In this document: positions 44,071 to 52,425 of the stretch, in pieces
Position numbering within the stretch: the stretch's first letter is position 1
Layout of the letters: each line of letters begins with the position of its first letter
Origin: Gordonia westfalica
Lineage (GTDB): Bacteria; Actinomycetota; Actinomycetes; Mycobacteriales; Mycobacteriaceae
Reading direction: 5' to 3'
Length of the DNA stretch: 64,000 nt
NCBI RefSeq assembly: GCF_900105725.1
Contig: NZ_FNLM01000034.1
Coordinates: 4,092,001 to 4,156,000, forward strand
Translations under genes and position numbers: made by a program
Notes under the pieces: model-generated
The model's input: only the letters and a program-made list of their open reading frames with translations
Told to the model about the DNA's origin: nothing
The model's database searches: none

Positions 44071-45561
44071 TCAGAAGAGTTCGAAGTACTCGCGGTGTTC
44101 CCAGTCGGTCACGCCGTTGACGTAGGTCGAGTCGTCGGGGTTCTCGGTGACCCAGGCGTCGTACCGGCTGACCTCGCTGCGCTTCATCGTGACCAGGTAG
44201 TCGATGAAGCCGTCCCCGAAGGCCTTGCGATAGAACGCGTCCTGCTCGAGCACATCGATGGCCTCGGCCAGCGAACCCGGGAGCTGCGGAACATCGGCAC
44301 TGTAGGGGTCATCGCTGACCGGGCCGGGATCGGTGCGGTTGAGGATGCCGTCGAGACCGGCGGCCGCCTGAGCTGCGATGTACAGGTACGGGTTGGCCGC
44401 CGAGTCGCCCACGCGGTTCTCCACGTGCGACGCCACGTCTCCGGGGGCGCTGATGACACGCATCATCGCGGCCCGGTTGTCGTGCCCCCAGGCGAGGCGG
44501 TCGGGTGCAAGTGAATACGGCCGCCGGCGCCGGTAACCGTTGATCGTCGGAGTGGTGAACACCGAGGCCGCTGCGCCGTGGGCGAGGGTGCCTCCGACAT
44601 AGTGGACCCCGAGTTCGGACAGTGGCGCGTCGTCGGTGGGGACCATCAGGTTCGCACCGGTCTCCTTGTCCGCGACCGAGGTGTGCAGGTGCCACCCGTT
44701 GGCGTAGAAGCCGGCGATCGCGGGAGTGCACATGAACGATGCGAGATGACCGTTGCGCTTGGCGATCTGTTTGGTGGCGGTGCGGAACAACGCTGCCGCG
44801 TCGGCCGCCGCCAGGCCGTCAAGGATGTCGAACGTGGTCTCCATCTGGCTGGGAGCCCACTCGTCGTCGAACGAACGGATCGGCAACCCCATGTCCGACA
44901 GAGCGTTCCGGATCGGACGCAGGATGTCGTCGACCTCGTCGAGGTGATCGACGAGCAGGTAGTTGTAGCCGCGGGCGACCGGGGCGACCGTCGGCGGGTC
45001 GGCCGGCGAACCGGGTGCACCGAGAGAGCAGGTGCCGAGCCCGTTGTCCACGACCTTGGTGAGGTACCACTCCATCTCGATGCCGGCGACCATCTTGTAA
45101 CCGTTCGACGCCATCTCGGCCAGTGTGTTCTTGAGGATGGTGCGCGGGGCGAGCGGGAACGGCTTGCCGTCGGACATGTAGAGATCGCAGAAGACCAGGG
45201 CGGTCTTCTCCGCCCACGGCAGCACGGTGAAGGTCCCGGGATCGGGCACCATCTTGACGTTGGGGCTGCCGCCGAGGCCGTCGAAGTCGAATCCGCCGTC
45301 GGGGCTGAACGGGTTGAACACGATGGCGTTGGCGGTGTCGAAGAAGAAGGGGGCCATGGTGATCTCGTTGCCGGCCTTCATCGCGGCCAGGAAAGCCGGG
45401 ACGGTGAGTGCCTTGCCGCGCAGCAGGCCGTGCTGATCGGGCCAGACCACCCGGACGACTTCGATGCCCTCGCGGTTGATGGTGTCGATGGCGTGCTCCG
45501 CCGCACGGTGGTCTTCGGGTCGATACAGGTCGTACTTCTCGACGAACTTCGCTGCGGTCAT
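44071..45561 (-). CDS. Glutamine synthetase-like ligase (gamma-glutamylamide synthetase type)
   Basis: A 496-residue protein with the glutamine synthetase fold: NREGIEVVRVVWPDQHGLLR (GS N-terminal domain), AGIEMEWYLTKVV, FDDEWAPSQMETTFDILDGL, NGWHLHTSVADKETGANLM and HVENRVGDSAANPYLYIAAQ. The catalytic blocks are altered relative to GlnA (WAPSQ for the usual APGQ, GWHLH for GMHVH). GS-like proteins in aniline and alkylamine catabolism join glutamate to the amine before oxidation. Its place in an operon with a Rieske oxygenase and an amidotransferase-like gene matches that use. AGGAGG precedes the ATG. Confidence 0.88.
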   Translation of the reverse strand: MTAAKFVEKYDLYRPEDHRAAEHAIDTINREGIEVVRVVWPDQHGLLRGKALTVPAFLAAMKAGNEITMAPFFFDTANAIVFNPFSPDGGFDFDGLGGSPNVKMVPDPGTFTVLPWAEKTALVFCDLYMSDGKPFPLAPRTILKNTLAEMASNGYKMVAGIEMEWYLTKVVDNGLGTCSLGAPGSPADPPTVAPVARGYNYLLVDHLDEVDDILRPIRNALSDMGLPIRSFDDEWAPSQMETTFDILDGLAAADAAALFRTATKQIAKRNGHLASFMCTPAIAGFYANGWHLHTSVADKETGANLMVPTDDAPLSELGVHYVGGTLAHGAAASVFTTPTINGYRRRRPYSLAPDRLAWGHDNRAAMMRVISAPGDVASHVENRVGDSAANPYLYIAAQAAAGLDGILNRTDPGPVSDDPYSADVPQLPGSLAEAIDVLEQDAFYRKAFGDGFIDYLVTMKRSEVSRYDAWVTENPDDSTYVNGVTDWEHREYFELF

Positions 45562-45612
45562 GAGAACCTCCTGGGATGTGACTGATGGGCTGGAGTCGGG
45601 ACTGTCGATCGT

Positions 45613-46302
45613 TCAGTGATGGGCGGGATCTCGTACCGGCACGTCGTCGAGCCAGGTGTCGAGGAGGCGGCGCCCCGGTTGGGGACCGCTGGTCGGGATG
45701 GATTCGCGGATGGCGTCGACGTCGACGCCGAACTGTCGGAGCTTGGCGCCCTCGAGGGCGAGCAGCGCCTCGATGCCAGGGCCGTCGAGTTCGGGATGGA
45801 ACTGGACGGCAGTGGACCGACCGGTGCGCCACGCCTGCAGATACCGGTCGCTACGCGCCAGAACCTCGGCGTCGGGCGGCGGATCGGCCGAGTCGGAGTG
45901 AAAAGAGAAGAACGTGCCGTTCAGCAACGACTCCGGGTCGGTCGCGGTGACGTCGATGAAGCCGCATTCCAAGCCGTTGTCGCCCGGCCTGGAACGGCCT
46001 CCGAGGGCGTCGGCGAGTAGCTGTGAGCCGAGGCAGAGCGCGAGGACCGGTACCTCGTGGGCATGGGCTTCGCGCAGGTAGGCGATCTCGTCGGACAGAT
46101 ACGGGTGGTCCTGCACCTCGTAGGCACTCTGGGGGCCTCCGAGTACGACGAGCGCGTCGAGATCCGCGACGCCGGGTAGTGGGTCACCCCGGAACGGCGC
46201 GACCATTGTCATCGACCAACTGTTGTCGGCGGCAGCCGCTTCCAGTACTCCGATCGAGGGATCGTCGACGTGGGTGATGACCGTCAGGGTGCGGTCGGTC
46301 AT
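45613..46302 (-). CDS. Class I glutamine amidotransferase-like protein
   Basis: A 229-residue protein with the GATase triad: Cys90 in VPVLALCLGSQLLADALGG, His169 and Glu171 in VQFHPELDG. Such a protein accompanies the GS-like enzyme in aniline dioxygenase clusters (AtdA2/TdnT) and is thought to hydrolyse gamma-glutamyl amides. A longer reading frame starts at 46344, but the ATG at 46302 overlaps the stop of the small upstream gene by ATGA and is preferred. The GS-like gene follows after 51 nt. Confidence 0.88.
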   Translation of the reverse strand: MTDRTLTVITHVDDPSIGVLEAAAADNSWSMTMVAPFRGDPLPGVADLDALVVLGGPQSAYEVQDHPYLSDEIAYLREAHAHEVPVLALCLGSQLLADALGGRSRPGDNGLECGFIDVTATDPESLLNGTFFSFHSDSADPPPDAEVLARSDRYLQAWRTGRSTAVQFHPELDGPGIEALLALEGAKLRQFGVDVDAIRESIPTSGPQPGRRLLDTWLDDVPVRDPAHH

Positions 46303-46607
46303 GGTTGCGGCCTCGCTTCGATCGGGGTCGTCCACGGCTTCCAATGGTCGATCCCCGCTAGTGCTGCGAGGAGTTCGGCGGCGGCGGTGCGGTCGATCGC
46401 CACCCAGTCGCTGCCCGGATCGATCCCGTAGGGGGTGTAGTCCCAGATCTGGAGACTGCGGACCGCGGCGACGAGCGGGCGCGTCGTCGCGAGTTCGCGC
46501 TCGATACGGCCCACACGTGCACGCAGCAACTGCAGTTCTGTGATGAGTTCGCTTGCCGTGCCAGTGATCTCGTTGTCGCCCGGAACGGCGCCGTCCGCTG
46601 CGGTCAT
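46299..46607 (-). CDS. Small protein of unknown function in the Rieske operon
   Basis: A 102-residue protein: MTAADGAVPGDNEITGTASE, then a helical, probably coiled-coil stretch (LITELQLLRARVGRIERELA) and an aromatic C-terminal part (YTPYGIDPGSDWVAIDRTAA, DHWKPWTTPI). No family recognised. It starts one base after the beta-subunit stop and overlaps the amidotransferase start by four bases, so it is certainly co-translated with them. It may be a substrate- or complex-specific accessory protein; function unknown. Confidence 0.8.
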   Translation of the reverse strand: MTAADGAVPGDNEITGTASELITELQLLRARVGRIERELATTRPLVAAVRSLQIWDYTPYGIDPGSDWVAIDRTAAAELLAALAGIDHWKPWTTPIEARPQP

Positions 46608-46608
46608 G

Positions 46609-47208
46609 TCAGAACACCAGCGTCAGGTTCTCGTGATATTGCTCGGAGTCGATCAGGTTGACCGATTTGAGCCGGACCTGCCAGCCGTCTCCGGTCTTGC
46701 GCAGCACGTGTCCGTACCACCCGGTGTAGGTCTTGGCGGTGCCTGCGCGCATCTCGTGGATGACGAAGTTGGACCTGACGTATCGGAACCCGTCGGGATG
46801 GTCCAGACACTCGATGTTGGTGACGAGGCGTCGGGTTCTCGACGGGGGCAGTTGGCTGTACGCCAGTCCGGTCCGCAACCAGTAGACCCGGTCGGTGAGG
46901 CGACGGTGGTCGTCGAAGGCGTGGCTGACCTCGCGGCGCGGGTCCCCGCCACCGGCGGTCACCGGTACCCAGTAGAGGCAGTCTCCGGTGAACAGATCCA
47001 GCCAGTCGTTGAACCGTCCGCTGTCTATCAGTCGGGCCTCGGCGGTCAGAAACGACTGCGCCTCATGCCAATCGGTGATGGGAGCGGCCGGCCAGTCATC
47101 GGTCAGGACCTGACGGAACCGGTCGAGGTCGTCGTACCACTCGTCGTCGACGTGGTAGGAGAAGGACGAGGTGTCCGAGTAGGTGTCGGGTAGACGGTCG
47201 AGGTTCAT
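46609..47208 (-). CDS. Rieske non-haem iron oxygenase, beta subunit
   Basis: A 199-residue protein of the ring-hydroxylating dioxygenase beta-subunit family (NTF2-like fold): AQSFLTAEARLIDSGRFNDW, LDLFTGDCLYWVPVTAGGGD, PPSRTRRLVTNIECLD and YVRSNFVIHEMRAGTAKTYT with a late GWYGHVLRKTGDGWQVRLKS. It stabilises the alpha hexamer and has no cofactors. The ATG at 47208 overlaps the alpha-subunit stop by ATGA; the longer frame to 47352 is a shadow. Confidence 0.93.
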   Translation of the reverse strand: MNLDRLPDTYSDTSSFSYHVDDEWYDDLDRFRQVLTDDWPAAPITDWHEAQSFLTAEARLIDSGRFNDWLDLFTGDCLYWVPVTAGGGDPRREVSHAFDDHRRLTDRVYWLRTGLAYSQLPPSRTRRLVTNIECLDHPDGFRYVRSNFVIHEMRAGTAKTYTGWYGHVLRKTGDGWQVRLKSVNLIDSEQYHENLTLVF

Positions 47209-48551
47209 CGGGTCGCTCCTCCCATGCGGCGTCGCCACTCCTCGTAGTAGCTGCGCATGTGGATCTCGTCGGTGACCGCGGAACGGATCACGCCGTCGTG
47301 TTCGACGGTCTGCCAGTCGGTGGCGTCGAGACCACGGTTCATGAAGATCCACTCGGCTTCCGGGGCCGCCAGACCGCGTTGTGCCTCTTCGAAATTGGCC
47401 TGGTCGTCGGGTTCACCGAAGGCCGGGAAATCCTCCTGGGTGCGCATCCGCATCGTGTTGACGACGTCGGGGACGCCTCCGATCGAGGTGGCATGCCAGG
47501 TGAGTTGGGTCTTGTCGACCGCCAGCGGTTCGACGACCTGGATCTGGTTGCCGATGACCAGCAGGTTCGGGAAGATGCTCAGGTTGATCTGTGCGCCGAT
47601 CGCCAGGTCGAGCAGTCGGTCCGCGTCGTCGCCGTGCTCCGCGCGGATCTGTTCCTCGAACCGTTCGCGGCCGGGCTGTGGGCGCTGGTTGGCCCAGAAG
47701 CTCCCCGTCCCTTCGTATACGGGGCGCTGGTCGATGACGCTGTGTCCGTTGCCCAGGGCGTAGACCTTCATGGGGCCGTCGTCGGGGGTCTTGCCGAAGT
47801 AGGACATGTCCTTGGCATCGCCCATGCGCGAGGCCATCTCGAGCAGGGAGCGATGGGAGAAGGCTGGATGATAGCCGTCTCCGGCGTTGTCGAAGGCCAG
47901 CTTCCAGTTGCCGCGGAAGCCCATTCGATAGGCCGCCGAACGGACCGACACCTCACTGGTCGGCGACCGGTCGATCCAGTAGTCGAGCCACGGACGGGCG
48001 TGTCCGAGCCATTCGTCGACGGGTGGTGCGTCGGAGTTCATCGTGCCGAAGACGAATCCGCGGTAGCTCTCCACGCGAGGGACGACGGTGAGGCCGAAAC
48101 GTTCCTTGTCGAGCTCGCCGTACCCCTGCGGCCACGGTGCGCCGACCAACTCGCCCGTGTTCCGGAAGGTCCATCCGTGGTACGGACATTGGAAACTCTT
48201 CGCGGTGCCGGACTCTTCACGGCAGATGGTCGCCGCGCGGTGGGCGCAGCGGTTGAAGATCGCGTGGAGTCCGCCGCGCCGGTCCCGGGTGACGATCACC
48301 GGCCGCAGACCCATGCGTACCGACACGAACGCGTTCGGTTCGGGTAGTTGGGACTCGTGGGCGAGATACACCCACGACTCGCCGCCGAACACCTTGATCA
48401 TCTCCTCGTCGAACACCGAGGGCTCGGTGTAGAGAGTGCGGTGCACGCGGTCGTGCTGGATGAGCCGGGACCATCGATCCTCGGCGGGGGCCGCGGATGG
48501 TGCGCCCCTTACTGTGGCGGGGGCTTCCGCCGGACTGTTCTGCAAGGTCAT
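47205..48551 (-). CDS. Rieske non-haem iron oxygenase, alpha subunit
   Basis: A 448-residue catalytic subunit. The Rieske [2Fe-2S] ligands are C102, H104 (RCAHRAATIC) and C122, H125 (QCPYHGWTFR). The mononuclear iron site shows His228 and His233 in DNAGDGYHPAFSH, with Asp225 as the likely electron bridge. Together with the beta subunit and the GS-like and amidotransferase-like genes downstream, it resembles aniline-type dioxygenases; the true substrate is unknown. It is the first gene of a leftward operon and is divergent from the RpiR-type regulator. GGAAG precedes the ATG. Confidence 0.92.
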   Translation of the reverse strand: MTLQNSPAEAPATVRGAPSAAPAEDRWSRLIQHDRVHRTLYTEPSVFDEEMIKVFGGESWVYLAHESQLPEPNAFVSVRMGLRPVIVTRDRRGGLHAIFNRCAHRAATICREESGTAKSFQCPYHGWTFRNTGELVGAPWPQGYGELDKERFGLTVVPRVESYRGFVFGTMNSDAPPVDEWLGHARPWLDYWIDRSPTSEVSVRSAAYRMGFRGNWKLAFDNAGDGYHPAFSHRSLLEMASRMGDAKDMSYFGKTPDDGPMKVYALGNGHSVIDQRPVYEGTGSFWANQRPQPGRERFEEQIRAEHGDDADRLLDLAIGAQINLSIFPNLLVIGNQIQVVEPLAVDKTQLTWHATSIGGVPDVVNTMRMRTQEDFPAFGEPDDQANFEEAQRGLAAPEAEWIFMNRGLDATDWQTVEHDGVIRSAVTDEIHMRSYYEEWRRRMGGATR

Positions 48552-48590
48552 CGCTGCTTCCTGGTTTGAGCTGAACCGGGGATGGGCGTG

Positions 48591-48628
48591 ACGTTACATC
48601 CGTTACGTCGATGCGTACAGGCGTAACG
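48591..48628. promoter_or_regulatory. Candidate operator between the Rieske operon and its regulator
   Basis: ACGTTAC at 48591-48597, CGTTACG at 48601-48607 and the inverted CGTAACG at 48622-48628 form a direct and an inverted repeat of one 7-bp core. Placed in the 192-nt divergent region, it could bind the RpiR-type regulator. Motif-based inference. Confidence 0.5.
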
Positions 48629-48743
48629 TGTAAAACGTTTGTTTCCGGGTATTCCGACTCTTGTCCGCCTAGAATGCGCCGATCGCTGTCTCGCCCGGCG
48701 CTCTCACATCCGGCGGCGCCGGCGCGCCGATTAGACTTCGCCC

Positions 48744-49655
48744 ATGACTCAGGGTGCACCGCTCGAGGGGACCGTCGCGCAACGCATCCGCCAGGTTCGC
48801 GGGTCGTTGGCTCCCGGCGAACTCCGCGTGGTCGCGGCTCTCACCGACGGATATCCCACTGCAGGTCTCGTTCCCATCGCGCAACTCGCCGGCGAGGCAA
48901 AGGTATCCGCGCCGACCGCCCTGCGACTCGTGAGCAAACTGGGGTTCTCCGGGTACGGCGCGTTCCAGGAGGCTCTGCGCGACGAGGTGCAGACACGCCT
49001 GTTCTCACCCGTCACCGTCTATCCGACAAGCGATGATTCGGACCCCGAGCAGTTGGGTCGGTCGACAGGTGACTCCGCTCTGGCCGACGCGGCGGTGCTC
49101 TACACCGAGGGCGTTCGCGCGACCGTCAACAATCTGTCGAAGGACGACCTCGCCGCGGCGGTCGCGGCACTCGCCGACACCGACCGTCGTGTGATGCTCA
49201 TGGGGGGCAGGTTCACCTCGGTCCTTGCTGCCCAACTCCACCAGTACCTGCGCATGCTGCGCCCCGGCGTCGTCCTGATCCCACCCGGTTCGGCGGATCG
49301 CATGGCCGCGATGACCGACGTGGACGATCGCACCGTCGCTGTCCTCTTCGACTATCGCCGGTACCAGCAGACCACGATCGAATGGGGGCTGCGGGCCGCC
49401 GAGCGCGGTGCTCAACTGGTGCTGGTCACCGACGTCTATCTGTCCCCCCTGGCCTCCCAGGCGGCATCGGTCCTGACGACCAGCCACACCGGACCGGGCC
49501 CCTTCGACTCGATGGCGCACGGATTCGTCTTGACCGAGCTGCTGGTCTCGCTGGTGACGAAAGAGCTCGGGGAACCGGCCCGGAGCCGACTCGCCGACTT
49601 CGAGGAGATGCAGCTCACCGAGGAGCGCGAGCGGCGCCTTCCTCGGAAGAACTGA
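48744..49655 (+). CDS. MurR/RpiR-family transcriptional regulator
   Basis: A 303-residue protein. The N-terminal RpiR helix-turn-helix (about 10-85) contains VAQRIRQVRGSLAPGELRVV and PIAQLAGEAKVSAPTALRLV, followed by SKLGFSGYGAFQEALRDEV. A SIS-type ligand domain (about 120-285) includes DRRVMLMGGRFTSVLAAQLH and VAVLFDYRRYQQTTIEWGLR. RpiR proteins usually sense phosphosugars, but in actinobacteria some control amine or aromatic catabolism. It is divergent from the Rieske operon, which it probably regulates. Confidence 0.9.
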   Translation: MTQGAPLEGTVAQRIRQVRGSLAPGELRVVAALTDGYPTAGLVPIAQLAGEAKVSAPTALRLVSKLGFSGYGAFQEALRDEVQTRLFSPVTVYPTSDDSDPEQLGRSTGDSALADAAVLYTEGVRATVNNLSKDDLAAAVAALADTDRRVMLMGGRFTSVLAAQLHQYLRMLRPGVVLIPPGSADRMAAMTDVDDRTVAVLFDYRRYQQTTIEWGLRAAERGAQLVLVTDVYLSPLASQAASVLTTSHTGPGPFDSMAHGFVLTELLVSLVTKELGEPARSRLADFEEMQLTEERERRLPRKN

Positions 49656-49818
49656 CGCGTCGGAGCAATCGGCGCAGGTCAAACGGTGTGCAGGAATATT
49701 CCCCGCCCAGGCGTGCCTTGAAACCGAACATGGTCGTGCGACTTCCGGCCAGGGTTGACCCGGCGACGCAGTGCCGACGTACGACCCCGTCTCGCCACTA
49801 GGAAAGGACAGATCGCGT

Positions 49819-50649
49819 ATGACAGTCCCGAACATCACGCTCAACAACGGGGTCACGATCCCGCAGCTGGGATTCGGCGTTTTCCAGGTCCCGCCCGAGG
49901 ACACGAGAGCGGCGACGCTGACCGCTTTCGAGGTCGGGTATCGGCACATCGACACCGCCGAGATGTACGGCAACGAGAAGGGGGTCGGTGAAGCGCTGCG
50001 CGATTCCGGTCTCGCCCGCGACGAGGTGTTCATCACGAGCAAGCTGAACAACGGATTCCACGACTTCGACGATGCGCTGAAGGCGCTCGACAGGACGAAT
50101 GCCGACCTCGGTGTCGACCAAGTCGACCTGTTCCTGATCCACTGGCCGCTGCCCGAGGTGGGTGACTACGTCCAGACCTGGAAGGCCCTCGAGAAGGCCT
50201 ACGCCGAGGGCAAGGCACGCGCCATCGGTGTGTCGAACTTCCAGCAGTCCCATCTCGAGCGGCTGTTCGCCGAGACCGATGTGGTCCCGGCCGTGAATCA
50301 GATCGAGGTGCATCCGTATCTGTCGCAGAATCCTTTGCGTGCCTTCAACTCCCAGCACGGCATCGCGACCGAGGCATGGTCGCCGATCGCGCAGGGAAAG
50401 GTCGTCGACGACCCGGTCATCACGAAGATCGCAGAGGCCAAGGGACGTTCGGCCGCTCAGGTCACGTTGCGGTGGCACATCCAGCGGGGCGACATCGTCT
50501 TCCCCAAGTCGGTGACGCGCGCCCGCGTCGAGGAGAACTTCGCGCTCTTCGACTTCGAGCTGTCCGACGACGAGGTAGCGGCGATCGACGGTCTCAACAC
50601 CGATGATCGCATCGGCCCCGATCCGGATACGTTCAACTACGTCCCCTGA
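49819..50649 (+). CDS. Aldo/keto reductase, copy 1
   Basis: A 276-residue AKR5-type reductase (2,5-diketo-gluconate reductase-like). Catalytic residues are visible: Asp and Tyr in HIDTAEMYGNEKG, Lys in FITSKLNNG and His in LFLIHWPLPEVG; KSVTRARVEENFALFDFEL is the NADPH-binding part. From the fourth residue on the protein is identical to copy 2 at 59013-59843, and the DNA differs only at a few third positions. GGAAAGGA precedes the ATG, which lies just outside the duplicated segment, so the two copies have different leaders. Confidence 0.93.
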   Translation: MTVPNITLNNGVTIPQLGFGVFQVPPEDTRAATLTAFEVGYRHIDTAEMYGNEKGVGEALRDSGLARDEVFITSKLNNGFHDFDDALKALDRTNADLGVDQVDLFLIHWPLPEVGDYVQTWKALEKAYAEGKARAIGVSNFQQSHLERLFAETDVVPAVNQIEVHPYLSQNPLRAFNSQHGIATEAWSPIAQGKVVDDPVITKIAEAKGRSAAQVTLRWHIQRGDIVFPKSVTRARVEENFALFDFELSDDEVAAIDGLNTDDRIGPDPDTFNYVP

Positions 50650-50679
50650 CCTGCGGGACGCGAACGGGCGGGCCACCTC
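49827..50679 (+). repeat. 853-bp direct repeat, left copy
   Basis: It matches 59021-59873 without indels (offset 9194). I count five base differences, all silent. It covers all but the first codons of the aldo/keto reductase plus the start of its terminator hairpin. Confidence 0.9.
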
Positions 50680-50695
50680 ACGGGTGGCCCGCCCG
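50665..50695 (+). terminator. Terminator after aldo/keto reductase copy 1
   Basis: CGGGCGGGCCACC pairs with GGTGGCCCGCCCG around a short loop, 16 nt after the stop. It may also serve the convergent GntR gene that ends at 50701. Confidence 0.8.
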
Positions 50696-50700
50696 GTTCG

Positions 50701-51483
50701 TCATACGGCGCGTCGTTGGTGGCGGAAGGACTCGTTGAAATCGGCCACCCACGTACGTGGCTTCTTGGACGTGGCAATCACGCGGTCAGACGTCAAGATG
50801 ACGCGATCCGCTCGATACTGGGCGAACCCGTACTCCCAGGTGACACCCCGCGCGTCGCGCAGCACTTGTTCACGCACCAACAGCGCGGAACCCGGTTCGA
50901 CGCCGAGGATGCCGGCGATCTCGGGATCGGCAACGCGTGCGTCTACGGAGACATCGATCGAACCGAAGTCCACACCGGGGTACTGGATGGGGAATTCAAC
51001 CTCCAGGGTGTGCATCTGGGCAGATCCCTGCAGGAGTGACCCTGAGTTCGCCCCCGCGGCGAAGGTCGTCAGCACGCCGATGGGTTCGCCGCCGACCGAC
51101 AACAGCACCTCGCACATCGTGACGTCGGACTCCCGGTCGCCGAGGCGCATCTCGAGGTAGCTGTTGCCGGTCATGGTGAATGTCTCGAGACGGCGATATG
51201 TCATCACCTGATGGGAATCTTCGGGCACTATGTCCTGCACCGGAATCGGGATGGGCTCGCTGCGGACGGTGGTGCCCACCGCGGGACGTCGCTGTACGAG
51301 ACCGTCAACCGCAAGCCGCTGCATCGCTTCGCGGACGGCTGAACGCGAGAACCCGAAGTTGCCTTGGATCGAGCGCTCGTCGAGGGTAAATCCAGAGGGG
51401 AGTCGACCGGACTTGATGGCGAATCTCAAGAGCGTGTACGCCCGGTGGCTGAAGTTCTGTCGGCGGATTCTTGTCGTGGTCAT
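50701..51483 (-). CDS. GntR-family regulator with UTRA domain
   Basis: A 260-residue HutC-type regulator. The N-terminal winged helix (about 8-72) shows AYTLLRFAIKSGRLPSGFTL, DERSIQGNFGFSRSAVREAM and QRLAVDGLVQRRPAVGTTV. The UTRA ligand domain (about 95-245) includes SYLEMRLGDRESDVTMCEVL, EPGSALLVREQVLRDARGVT and EYGFAQYRADRVILTSDRV. The ATG 51483 is followed upstream, 14 nt away, by the ABC permease, so it is the last gene of the transporter operon and likely regulates it. Confidence 0.9.
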   Translation of the reverse strand: MTTTRIRRQNFSHRAYTLLRFAIKSGRLPSGFTLDERSIQGNFGFSRSAVREAMQRLAVDGLVQRRPAVGTTVRSEPIPIPVQDIVPEDSHQVMTYRRLETFTMTGNSYLEMRLGDRESDVTMCEVLLSVGGEPIGVLTTFAAGANSGSLLQGSAQMHTLEVEFPIQYPGVDFGSIDVSVDARVADPEIAGILGVEPGSALLVREQVLRDARGVTWEYGFAQYRADRVILTSDRVIATSKKPRTWVADFNESFRHQRRAV

Positions 51484-51497
51484 GTCGTCTGTTCTCC

Positions 51498-52406
51498 CTA
51501 CTCGCTCCAGCGCGTGATGCGCCCGAACGCCCATCCCGCTAATGCAAACGTGAGCCCGGCGCAGATCACGACGTGCAATCCGACGAGGGCGATGATGTTG
51601 GTGTGCCCGAACTGTTCGGATTGGTTGACGATGTTGCCCAGTCCCGTGGGCTGGCCCAAGAACTCCGCGGCGATGACCATGCTCCAGCTCTGACCGAGGG
51701 CGAGCATGATCCCGCCACGTACTTGCGGTACTGCCGCCGGGATCACGACAGTGAAGTAGGTCCGGAGGCGTCCTGCGCCCAGGGTTCGTGCGGAGTTCGA
51801 GAATGCCTCCGGCACAGCGGCAATGGCGGTTTCCGCCACGACGAAGACGATGGGAAATGCCGCCACCGCGACGAACAGGACCGCGCCGGTGTCGGTGTTT
51901 CCGAACCAGAGCCCGAAGAGCGGCATCATCGCGAGCAGCGGAATCATTCGCGCGGAGTGGGCGGGAAACCGGAACAGACGGCGACCGATCCGCGACCATC
52001 CGACGATGCACGCGACAACGAGGCCCGCGCCCATTCCCAACAGCAGGCCCCCGGCCAGCCTGCCCAGGGTCACTGCCGTGTGGTAGAAGATCGACAGCAG
52101 CGCACCGGAATACGTTTCTGCATGTCCGGATCCGGTTGTCGGTACCCCGAGACCTCCGACCCACCAGTTCGACAACGATCGGAAGGCGCCGGCGAGGTCG
52201 ATGATGTTGGGAACCAGTCGCTGTCCGGATATCGAACTCGTTCCGGCGACCATCGACACGAGGTGCCAGAGCACGAACAGGGCCACGAACGTCACGATCG
52301 CAGCACGCGCGGACCGCGGACCGATCCGCGGCGATCTGGGTTTGCGCCAGCGAACAGTCAGCGCCGGGCGCGGTAGTCTTCGTTGGACAATGCTTCCAGC
52401 GGTCAT
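51498..52406 (-). CDS. ABC transporter permease (SsuC/TauC type)
   Basis: A 302-residue inner-membrane permease with about six helices. The EAA loop that docks the ATPase is seen in VPEAFSNSARTLGAGRLRTY with the following FTVVIPAAVPQVRGGIMLA. Preceding segments (GRLAGGLLLGMGAGLVVACI) are typical of the nitrate/sulfonate/taurine/pyrimidine transporter family. It probably pairs with the permease encoded upstream, 19 nt away, as a heterodimer. Confidence 0.9.
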   Translation of the reverse strand: MTAGSIVQRRLPRPALTVRWRKPRSPRIGPRSARAAIVTFVALFVLWHLVSMVAGTSSISGQRLVPNIIDLAGAFRSLSNWWVGGLGVPTTGSGHAETYSGALLSIFYHTAVTLGRLAGGLLLGMGAGLVVACIVGWSRIGRRLFRFPAHSARMIPLLAMMPLFGLWFGNTDTGAVLFVAVAAFPIVFVVAETAIAAVPEAFSNSARTLGAGRLRTYFTVVIPAAVPQVRGGIMLALGQSWSMVIAAEFLGQPTGLGNIVNQSEQFGHTNIIALVGLHVVICAGLTFALAGWAFGRITRWSE

Positions 52407-52425
52407 TTTCGGAAACTCCCCCTTC

